Assembly: GCA_046349515.1 (NCBI GenBank) | Contig: JAXMCE010000003.1 | Span: forward strand, 124,001 to 188,000 | Source: JBGPGW01 sp046349515 | GTDB taxonomy: Bacteria; Pseudomonadota; Alphaproteobacteria; CADEGL01 | Direction: 5' to 3' | Length of the DNA: 64,000 nucleotides | Shown: positions 18,044 through 28,561 of the stretch, one piece after another | Layout: each line of letters begins with the position of its first letter | How positions within the stretch are numbered: the first letter of the stretch is position 1 | Position numbers and translations under genes: made by a program | Notes under the pieces: generated by a model | What the model saw: the letters and a program-made list of their open reading frames with translations, nothing else | What the model was told of the DNA's origin: nothing | Database searches by the model: none

Positions 18044-19528
18044 CTAAAGCGCGAGGCGCCCGCGCACCGCCTCGTAGACTTCGTGGCTGTAGCCGTAGCT
18101 GCACATGACGGATTTGGTGGCCGAGACGAGGTGACGCACGCGCTCGGCGGCCCGCACGCTCTCGTACTGCTCGACGGCATCGTGGAAACCCGCGACGCCA
18201 TGGAACTCGGTCGCATCGTCGCGCGCGACGAGCGTCGCGAGCATCGCGATGAGCGCATCGGGATCATGGCCGCAGCCAAGATAGATCTCCGTCGCCGCCA
18301 TCGCGCGCCGGACCTCAGGCCGGGCCACCATTTTCGCACGCCCGCCGCCGGTCCGGGCCGCTTCGCGGTCGGCGCGGTTGGCTTCGATGAGCGCGCGAAT
18401 CGCAGCCAGAAGATCGGCCTCGTTCTCAGGCAGCCCGCGCCATTCGGCCGCCTCGGCCGAGGGCGGATGGACGAGCTTCGCCATGCTCAGGCGAATTTCC
18501 GGGCCCGTCGACCAGGACAGCAGTGCCAGCAGCTTGTTGCGGAGCGAGATGCCGTCGAGTCCGATGAAATAGCGCCGCGTGGCAATGCCGTTGTGGATGT
18601 GGACGTCCAACGGATTGCCGTAGTTGGAACGCAGGTGGATGGTCGTTCCGCCGAGCGAGAGGGCCTCGCCCGTGCCCTCGAGCGAAAGGCCGCCCGCGAT
18701 GGCCTCGGCCAGAAGCGCCGGCGTCTCGTCGAAATTGTTGAGGGCACCGATCCGCTCGCCGAGCGCCGCGATCGTGTTGAGCTCATCGGGCCCGGTCCTC
18801 TCGCGGATCGCCTTGGCAAGAAGTCCGTGTCGCTCGATGAGGCCGTCGAGCGCATCGAAGCTTGGATAGCGATCGAGATGCTCCTCGATGGCGACGGCAA
18901 TGGGGCTCATGGCGAGCCAGCGCGCGACTGGCCGCAGCACGACCGGCGCCCACTCCCAGCCGATCATGTCGCAACTCCGCGCGGCGAGAAGCGGGTAGAG
19001 GAAATAGTGGTCGTCGATGACGTTCCGGCGAAGCGCGATCTCGGCCATACCCTCGATGGCATCGATGCGCCGCCCGCTCCCGAGGAGCGCGAGGAGGTAG
19101 CGTTCGGCCAGAATCGGATATTGATCCCGCATGGCGCGGACGAAGCCATCCCGCAAGCTCGCGCCGTTGGCCGATGCCTCCTCGAGTGCCAGCATCACCG
19201 CGGGTCCCATCTCGGGCGCGTGGATGTTCCGGTTGGCGAGCGCCGTCGCCTGGACGACCGCGAGGCGGGGGAGAGTGCCGCCCGCCCTCCGGCCGGCCTC
19301 CATGATGGCATGAAGGCCCGCGACATGGTGGAGAGGGCCGCCATGGTGGTCGATCTGAATCTCGCTCGAGCGGCTGATGGCGATGGCCGAGGCCGCAAAG
19401 AGGGCGCGCGGATCACCGTTCCGCTCGAGCCGATCGAGCGTGGCGTCGGCGATCTGGTCGGGCGCGGCCTCCTCGATGAAGCGCACGAGCCCTTCCATGG
19501 GTTCGGGCAGTTGGATCGGCTTGGCCAT
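18044..19528 (-). CDS. Large protein of unknown function, coupled to alcohol dehydrogenase
   Basis: I prefer the ATG at 19528 (GAGGTGG upstream), giving 494 residues. The sequence is helical, without signal peptide or membrane segments. It has a histidine-rich stretch near residue 65-75 (D-H-H-G-G-P-L-H-H), which could bind metal or haem, and an Arg/Ala-rich C-terminal third. The stop lies five bases from the alcohol dehydrogenase start. I do not recognise a family. Confidence 0.7.
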   Translation of the reverse strand: MAKPIQLPEPMEGLVRFIEEAAPDQIADATLDRLERNGDPRALFAASAIAISRSSEIQIDHHGGPLHHVAGLHAIMEAGRRAGGTLPRLAVVQATALANRNIHAPEMGPAVMLALEEASANGASLRDGFVRAMRDQYPILAERYLLALLGSGRRIDAIEGMAEIALRRNVIDDHYFLYPLLAARSCDMIGWEWAPVVLRPVARWLAMSPIAVAIEEHLDRYPSFDALDGLIERHGLLAKAIRERTGPDELNTIAALGERIGALNNFDETPALLAEAIAGGLSLEGTGEALSLGGTTIHLRSNYGNPLDVHIHNGIATRRYFIGLDGISLRNKLLALLSWSTGPEIRLSMAKLVHPPSAEAAEWRGLPENEADLLAAIRALIEANRADREAARTGGGRAKMVARPEVRRAMAATEIYLGCGHDPDALIAMLATLVARDDATEFHGVAGFHDAVEQYESVRAAERVRHLVSATKSVMCSYGYSHEVYEAVRGRLAL

Positions 19529-19569
19529 GGCTCGCCACCTCATCATCGCGCCGGGCGCCCCGCGCCAGC

Positions 19570-19584
19570 TTTACATAACTTTAC
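19570..19584 (-). promoter_or_regulatory. CpxR-type box upstream of the CpxP-like gene
   Basis: On the minus strand the sequence reads GTAAA, five bases, GTAAA, which is exactly the CpxR consensus layout in enterobacteria. It lies 88 bases before the CpxP/Spy-like gene that heads the two-component operon, so autoregulation is likely. A two-repeat match in a short spacer at the right place is strong but not proof. Confidence 0.65.
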
Positions 19585-19671
19585 ATTCCTCCGGTTGGGG
19601 CGAAACGGTCTCGCCCCATCCTTCCTCTCAAGGGGCCATTGAGGCCGCCCATGACGGAAAGGAGACTGGGA

Positions 19672-20187
19672 ATGTCGACGGACCACGAGACTACGACAAA
19701 CGCCGCGAAATCGACATGGTGCAAACGGTGGGGCCGGCGCGCCCTCTTCGCGGGGGGACTCGCGACGGTCCTGGTGAGTGCGGCCGCGATCGCCCATCCC
19801 GGCCACGGTGGATTCGGCGGCGGGCGCGACCTCGAGAGCAGCCAGGAATGGGCTGAACTCGCGACCCGGCAAATGCTCCGCAAGATCGATGCGACGCCCG
19901 AGCAGCAGTCGAAGATCAACGCGATCGTGCTGGCGGCGGTGAAGGACATATATCCGTTGCGCGAGCAGGCGCACGCGATGCGCCGGGACGCCATGAAGCT
20001 CATGGCCGCTCCGACGGTCGATCGCGCTGCGGCCGAGCGGCTGCGCATGCAGCAGAACACGCTGCACGAGCAGATTTCCAAGCGTATGATGCTCGCCATG
20101 CTTGACGCGGCCGAGGTCCTGACGCCTCAGCAGCGCGAGACACTGGCCAAGACCATGGCGGAGCGGCACCACCACGGGCCGATGTAA
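19672..20187 (+). CDS. Spy/CpxP/ZraP-like periplasmic protein
   Basis: Start at 19672 with GGAG eight bases upstream; 171 residues. A signal-anchor segment (about residues 25-41) is followed by a His/Gly-rich stretch (H-P-G-H-G-G-F-G-G-G), and then long helices with two repeats of the L-T-x-x-Q type (A-T-P-E-Q-Q and L-T-P-Q-Q-R). These features match the CpxP/Spy/ZraP family of periplasmic chaperones and metal sensors that damp their cognate sensor kinase. The response regulator and kinase genes follow directly. Confidence 0.85.
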   Translation: MSTDHETTTNAAKSTWCKRWGRRALFAGGLATVLVSAAAIAHPGHGGFGGGRDLESSQEWAELATRQMLRKIDATPEQQSKINAIVLAAVKDIYPLREQAHAMRRDAMKLMAAPTVDRAAAERLRMQQNTLHEQISKRMMLAMLDAAEVLTPQQRETLAKTMAERHHHGPM

Positions 20188-20228
20188 CCCGGCCGAGCTG
20201 GCGCTCGATTGAGGACGAAACGGACGGC

Positions 20229-20930
20229 ATGGCCGAACGAGTGCTGATCATCGACGACGACCAGCGGCTCGCGGCCATGCTGACCGACTATCTCGAGAAG
20301 CGCGGCTACGCGGCGACGAGCGAGCCGAACGCGGCGCGCGGACTCGCGAGCGCCGAGCGGCATGGCGTCGATGCCGTGATCCTCGACGTCATGCTGCCGG
20401 ATCTCGACGGGTTCGAGGTCTGCCGCCGCCTGAGAGCCGTCTCCGACGTACCGATCCTGATGCTGACCGCGCGAGGCGATGACACGGACCGGATCGTCGG
20501 CCTTGAGATCGGCGCCGACGACTATCTGCCGAAGCCCTTCAATCCGCGCGAGCTGCTGGCGCGCCTGCGCGCGATCCTGCGGCGGCGGCATGCGGCGCGG
20601 ACCGATACGTCGGCTCCCTTGCGCTTCGGGCGGCTCGAGATCGATCGCGGCGCCCGCCAGGTGCGTCTCGATGGCGAGGCGCGAGCGCTCACCAGCTATC
20701 AATTCGATCTCCTCTCGGCCATGGCGGAGCGCGCGGGCCGGGTGCTCTCGCGTGAGCAGCTCATGGACCTTGTGAAGGGTGAGATGCTCGAATCCTTCGA
20801 TCGCTCGATCGACGTCCACATCTCGCGTATCCGATTGGCGATCGAGGATGACGCGAAGCATCCTCGCCGCATCGTGACCGTGCGCGGCGCGGGATACGTG
20901 TTCGCGCGCCTCCAAGACGACGAGGCCTAG
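20229..20930 (+). CDS. OmpR/CpxR-type response regulator
   Basis: A 233-residue regulator: receiver domain with D-D-D at residues 9-11, phospho-acceptor Asp53 (I-L-D-V-M-L-P-D) and Lys102, then an OmpR winged helix (about residues 130-228) ending R-G-A-G-Y-V-F. The stretch A-D-D-Y-L-P-K-P-F-N and F-D-R-S-I-D-V-H-I-S are typical of CpxR. It lies 41 bases after the CpxP-like gene and four bases before the kinase gene. Phosphorylated regulator would bind the GTAAA repeats upstream. Confidence 0.92.
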   Translation: MAERVLIIDDDQRLAAMLTDYLEKRGYAATSEPNAARGLASAERHGVDAVILDVMLPDLDGFEVCRRLRAVSDVPILMLTARGDDTDRIVGLEIGADDYLPKPFNPRELLARLRAILRRRHAARTDTSAPLRFGRLEIDRGARQVRLDGEARALTSYQFDLLSAMAERAGRVLSREQLMDLVKGEMLESFDRSIDVHISRIRLAIEDDAKHPRRIVTVRGAGYVFARLQDDEA

Positions 20931-22166
20931 GCGCGTGCGGCTCTTCTGGCGCATCTACCTCACGCTGCTTGCGAGCTTGGCGCTCGTCGCGATCCTGGGT
21001 GGCGCCGCCTGGCGGCTCATCGAGGAGCCGATTCCGCGGCCCGCGCTCGAGCTTGCCGGGCGTCTCGCGGGAGCGGCGCTTCCCGTCCCGTCAGCACCCG
21101 AGGGCGAGCAGCAGGCGGCGCTCGAGCGGATCGCCGAAGCGGTGAGGGGCGACCTCACGCTTTATGCTGCGGATGGCCGCGCGATCGCCGCCGTCGGCAG
21201 GCCCGTGCAGCCCCCGCCGCCGCGCGAGGCTCGTGGAGTCTTCAGGCGCGGCCACCCGCCGCTCTTCGATGTGATGCTGCCCGACGGACGGCGGCTCTTG
21301 GTCCACTTTCCCCACCCGCCGCGGGAGCCCATATGGCGGCTCGTCCGCACTCTGGGTGCCGTGGTCATCGCGGTCGGTCTTGCGGCCTTTCCCGTCGTGC
21401 GCCGCCTGACGCGCCGTCTCGACCGGTTGCGCGAGGGGGCCGCGGCTTGGGGCGGCGGCGCGCTATCCGCCCGTATTCCGGTCGATGGACGTGATGAGGT
21501 GGCGGCCGTCGCGCGCACCTTCAACGAGGCGGCAGCCTCGATCGAACGCCTCATGGAGTCCCACAAGACATTGCTCGCCAATGCGAGCCATGAGCTGCGC
21601 TCGCCCTTGGCGCGGCTGAGGATGGGGATCGAGATGTACGAGGCAGCGCCGACCGAATCGCTCAAGGCAGAGCTTGCGCGCAACCTCGGGGAGCTCGACA
21701 CGCTCGTCGAAGAGATACTCTTGGCCAGCCGGCTCGATCGGATCGACCGCCTGGACCAGAGGGAAACGATCGACCTTCTCGCCCTTGCGGCGGAGGTGGC
21801 CGCGCAGACGGGCGGTACGGTCGAGGGCGCATCGGTCGACATCGATGGCGACCGCCGTCTTCTCCACCGCCTGGTCCGCAATCTCCTGGAAAATGCCAAC
21901 AAGCACGGCCGCCCGCCGGTGCGCGTCGAGGTCGGCACGGGTCCGCGGGGCGATGCGCGCCTGGTCGTGCATGATTCCGGCATGATCCGCGATGCGAGCC
22001 GCGTCTTCGAGCCCTTCTATCGCGGCGAGGGCGCGTCCGAATCGGCCGGAGGCTGGGGATTGGGGTTAGCGCTCGTCCGCCAGATCGCGGAGCGTCATGG
22101 CGGCACGGCGCGCTGCGAAAGCGGTCCCGGACGCGGGACCGCTTTCATCGTCGAACTGCCCGCGGC

Positions 22167-23798
<1,632 letters not shown>

Positions 23799-23992
23799 TC
23801 GAGGGAACTCCTTGATCCAGAAAGAAAAACAAAGTTAAGCGGCCCCGGAATGGTCGATCCCTCCAGGGTTCGCTCGCCCACCTCCTAGATAGGGCGCAAG
23901 ATGCCAAATCCCAATGGTAAATTGATGGCGCGTCGCGCGGATGTTGTTCCATGACATTTTCCGCCTCGCGGGTCGTCGAAGGAGGGTTGAAG

Positions 23993-24676
23993 ATGACAAT
24001 CGATCGTCTCGTCACGCGTCCCGCGCGCGTGTTGGGCCTCCTGGGCTTGGCTGCGATCCTTCTTGCGACCGCCGCTTGCGCCAAAACGAAGGTGACGGAG
24101 CAGGCTGTCCAAGGAGCCCCGCCGCCCTCGGCGCCCGTCGCGTTCTACGTCGAGGACTTCAAGTCCGAAGATAATGACGTGAAACAGGGCAAGAGCATCC
24201 TTCCGCGCGGCGGGATTCTGCGCCAAGCGCTCACGCGCAACAGCGATCCTGAAACTCTCGTGCGGTCGCTGTCGACGGCCCTCGTCCACGATCTCGCGTC
24301 GCGCGGCTATCCCGCCTATCACCTCGCGCCTGGGGCGCCGCCGCCCGCGAGCGGCTGGCTTGTCGGCGGCGAGTTTCTCGAGATCGATGAGGGCAACCGC
24401 ATGCGGAGGGCGCTCATCGGCTTCGGATCGGGCGAGACGGAAATGCAGGTCAACGTCGACGTGACCGACATGACGAAGGATCCGGGCAAGCCCTTCGTCG
24501 TGCTCGGAGCGGATACGGGCTCAGGCAAGATGCCCGGTGCCGCGATCACCATGAATCCGTATGTCGCGGCCGCCAAATTCGTGATGTCGAAGAATGCCCC
24601 CGAGCGGGACGTGAAGCGCATCGCGTCCGAGATCGGGGAGCGGTTGGCCAAGCTCGCGGCGGAGCAGGCACACTAG
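23993..24676 (+). CDS. DUF4410-like lipoprotein
   Basis: Start at 23993 (GGAGGG upstream), 227 residues. A signal segment ends in T-A-A-C (Cys29), a lipobox. The mature part contains V-E-D-F-K and a G-W-L-V-G-G-E-F-L motif, then a conserved V-D-V-T-D-M block, typical of DUF4410, a family of outer-membrane-associated lipoproteins of unknown role. The family assignment is from memory. It converges with the GAF kinase gene. Confidence 0.7.
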   Translation: MTIDRLVTRPARVLGLLGLAAILLATAACAKTKVTEQAVQGAPPPSAPVAFYVEDFKSEDNDVKQGKSILPRGGILRQALTRNSDPETLVRSLSTALVHDLASRGYPAYHLAPGAPPPASGWLVGGEFLEIDEGNRMRRALIGFGSGETEMQVNVDVTDMTKDPGKPFVVLGADTGSGKMPGAAITMNPYVAAAKFVMSKNAPERDVKRIASEIGERLAKLAAEQAH

Positions 24677-24721
24677 GCGCGGCCGAAACCCGGTCGAGAA
24701 TATGACACCGCGCGGGCTGTC

Positions 24722-26179
<1,458 letters not shown>

Positions 26180-26319
26180 CGGACCTCCGCGGATCGCCTC
26201 CGGGCGAGGGTCTCGCGGTGCGCCTGGTCGTGCCCTCGCGGTATCGAGAGAGTCGCCGAGCGGCGGTTAACAAGTCCTTACGGAAGGAGGGGGCATCCGC
26301 GCTAACCCGAAGGAGGGCC

Positions 26320-26847
26320 CTATTTTCCCTTGCCGAGAAGGAATAGGGCGAGCGCCGCGATGACGAAGGCGATCCCGCCCCCGAGCTCCAGGAGGTCGAG
26401 CGCGCTCTGCCCGGCGATCGAGGCGTGGCCGGCTTCGCCGAGGAAAAGCACCCCCAAGGCTACCACGATCACGCCGATGAGCTTGTCTTTCAGCGCCTCG
26501 AGCGAGCCGATCATCAGGGTCTCGGGCAGTTTGAGTCGTCCCACGAAGAGCTGGTAGAGGCCGATCGACATCATGAAAAGCACGACCGCCACGAGGTAGA
26601 GATCCGCATAGCCCATCAGGTCGAGCATGAGGGATTTTGCGTTCTCCTCGTCGTATTTCGCCTCGCGGAAGAAGGCGTAGACGCTTTGGACGAGCGTGAC
26701 CGACGCATAGGCGATGAGCGCGGTCGACGCGATGAAAAGCGAGAGACTCGCGGGAATCGCGATGAAGCGCGAGGCGCCGATGACGCGCTGGACGGCGGTC
26801 TCGGACGGCTCGGGACGGCGGGCGGGTGGCGCGGCTTCGTCCGGCAT
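26320..26847 (-). CDS. YqhA/UPF0114-family membrane protein
   Basis: A 175-residue protein with about four hydrophobic helices. Characteristic stretches are Y-A-D-L-Y-L-V-A and F-V-G-R-L-K-L-P-E. These match the YqhA/UPF0114 family of unknown function. It is divergent from the methylamine gene cluster with a 162-base spacer. Confidence 0.8.
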   Translation of the reverse strand: MPDEAAPPARRPEPSETAVQRVIGASRFIAIPASLSLFIASTALIAYASVTLVQSVYAFFREAKYDEENAKSLMLDLMGYADLYLVAVVLFMMSIGLYQLFVGRLKLPETLMIGSLEALKDKLIGVIVVALGVLFLGEAGHASIAGQSALDLLELGGGIAFVIAALALFLLGKGK

Positions 26848-26967
26848 GGCGGAAGGAACGGTAGCCTTCGCTTCGGCCGAGGGTCAAGCGAGGGGCCGCA
26901 ACCTCTCTTGGGAATAAATCTTGCCCTGGAGGAAACGCCGCCGTAGCGTCACCCGGCCTTGGCGCTC

Positions 26968-26987
26968 TCATCGCGCGAAGGCGATGA
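26968..26987. repeat. Inverted repeat in the mgd leader
   Basis: TCATCGC and GCGATGA flank a six-base spacer, a perfect seven-base inverted repeat about 22 bases before the mgdA start. It may be an operator or a leader hairpin. Confidence 0.4.
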
Positions 26988-26994
26988 AAGGTCC

Positions 26995-27012
26995 CATCGA
27001 GAGCTCTCGATG
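26995..27012. promoter_or_regulatory. 18-base perfect palindrome covering the mgdA start codon
   Basis: The palindrome (CATCGAGAG and its reverse complement) ends with the ATG of the sarcosine-oxidase-beta-like gene. The purine stretch GAGAG that would serve as ribosome site sits in its left arm. In RNA it could pair with the start region, so it might limit translation; in DNA it might bind a dimeric regulator. Confidence 0.45.
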
Positions 27013-28251
27013 CCGCTCGGTCTCCTCAAATTCGGCTTGAGCCGCAAGCACCCCGAGCCTCGCCACATTCCGGCGACGCCCGATCTTCGGTCCGGCTATG
27101 ACGTCGTCATCATCGGCGGTGGCGGGCACGGCCTCGCGGCGGCCTACTATCTCGCCAAGGACTACGGCATCACCAACGTCGCCGTGCTGGAGAAGGGCTA
27201 CCTCGCGGGCGGCAACACGGCCCGCAACACGACGATCATCCGCTCGAACTACCTCACGCCGGAAGGCGTGCGGTTCTACGACGAGTCGGTGCGGCTCTAT
27301 CAGACGCTCTCGAACGACCTCGATTTCAACATCATGTATTCCGAGCGCGGGCACCTGACGCTCGCGCACACCGACGCGGCCGTGCGCACCATGCGCTGGC
27401 GGGCCGAGGTCAACAAGCATTGCGGCGTTAATTCGGAACTCATCTTCCCCGATGAGATCAAGAAGCTCGTGCCGAGCCTCAATCTCTCGCACGATGTGCG
27501 CTATCCGATCCTGGCGGCGCTCTACCATGTGCCGGGATCGATCGCGCGCCATGACGCGGTCGCGTGGGCGTATGCGATCGGCGCTGCGCGCATGGGAGTC
27601 GAGATCCACCAGGGCACCGAGGTCACCGGTTTCAAGACCCAGGACAGCCGCGTCATCGCCGTCGAGACCAACCGCGGCACGATCGCCTGCGGCAAGGTGC
27701 TGCAGGCTGTCGCGGGATCGAGCAGCCTTCTCGCGGCCAAGGCCGGATTTCGCCTGCCCATCCGGACCGTGCCGCTCCAGGCCTGCGTCTCGCAGCCGTT
27801 GAAGCCCTTCCTCGATCCGATCATCGTTTCGGGGAGTCTCCACGTTTACATCTCGCAGAGCGCCCGGGGCGAGCTGGTCATGGGCGGATCGACCGATCCC
27901 TATCCGCTCTACTCCACGCGCTCGACGCTCGAATTCAAGGAAACGCTCCTTGCCCACATGATCGAGATGTTCCCGTTCCTGGGCGAGGTGCGGCTCTTGC
28001 GCCAGTGGGCCGGCATGGCCGACATGACGCCGGACTTCAGCCCCGTCATGGGGGCGACGCCTCTTTCCAACTATTTCATCGATTCGGGGTGGGGCACCTG
28101 GGGCTTCAAGGCGACACCCGTCTGCGGCAAGCGCATGGCCGAGACCGTCGCGACCGGCCGCGTGCCGGATATTCTCGAGGCCTTCCGCCTGTCTCGGTTC
28201 AGCGAGTTCAACCAGGTGGGCGAGCGCGGCGCCGCCTCGGTCGGACATTGA
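27010..28251 (+). CDS. mgdA: N-methylglutamate dehydrogenase subunit A (SoxB-like)
   Basis: A 413-residue flavoprotein of the sarcosine oxidase beta (SoxB) type: FAD motif V-I-I-G-G-G-G-H-G at about residues 33-41, and His181 in A-R-H-D-A-V-A-W, the residue that in SoxB covalently binds FMN. It is the catalytic subunit that oxidises the N-methyl group. It is named mgdA because mgsABC and gmaS follow, the layout of the N-methylglutamate pathway, rather than a folate/serine-linked sarcosine operon. The start is at 27010, inside the palindrome described separately. Confidence 0.85.
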   Translation: MPLGLLKFGLSRKHPEPRHIPATPDLRSGYDVVIIGGGGHGLAAAYYLAKDYGITNVAVLEKGYLAGGNTARNTTIIRSNYLTPEGVRFYDESVRLYQTLSNDLDFNIMYSERGHLTLAHTDAAVRTMRWRAEVNKHCGVNSELIFPDEIKKLVPSLNLSHDVRYPILAALYHVPGSIARHDAVAWAYAIGAARMGVEIHQGTEVTGFKTQDSRVIAVETNRGTIACGKVLQAVAGSSSLLAAKAGFRLPIRTVPLQACVSQPLKPFLDPIIVSGSLHVYISQSARGELVMGGSTDPYPLYSTRSTLEFKETLLAHMIEMFPFLGEVRLLRQWAGMADMTPDFSPVMGATPLSNYFIDSGWGTWGFKATPVCGKRMAETVATGRVPDILEAFRLSRFSEFNQVGERGAASVGH

Positions 28252-28261
28252 GCGTCCGCCC

Positions 28262-28561
28262 ATGAAGATCATGCCTTGTCCCTTGAACGGCCCGCGCAAC
28301 ATCACGGAGTTCATCTGCGCGGGCGAGGTGCGCGTGATGCCCGATCCCGCCTCGGTGGATGACGCGGCGTGGGCGGACTATGTGTTCATGGAGACGAACG
28401 CCGCCGGCATCGTGCGCGAGTGGTGGTGTCACGTGCCGACCTCCTATTGGTTCATCGCCGAGCGGAACACGGTCTCGGACGAGATTCTCCGCACCTATCC
28501 CGCGAGCGATCTCTTCACGGCGCGCCGCGACTTCGCGCCCAAGTCGGACAAGGGGCCATGA
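28262..28561 (+). CDS. mgdB: N-methylglutamate dehydrogenase subunit B (SoxD-like)
   Basis: A 99-residue protein matching the delta subunit of heterotetrameric sarcosine oxidase in length and in the opening C-P-x-x-G-P-R. In classical SoxD a zinc ion is held by two N-terminal Cys and a downstream His and Cys. Here the second Cys is Asn9, and the later ligand positions read Cys56 and Thr60, so the zinc site looks changed. It overlaps the next gene by ATGA and lies ten bases after mgdA. Confidence 0.82.
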   Translation: MKIMPCPLNGPRNITEFICAGEVRVMPDPASVDDAAWADYVFMETNAAGIVREWWCHVPTSYWFIAERNTVSDEILRTYPASDLFTARRDFAPKSDKGP

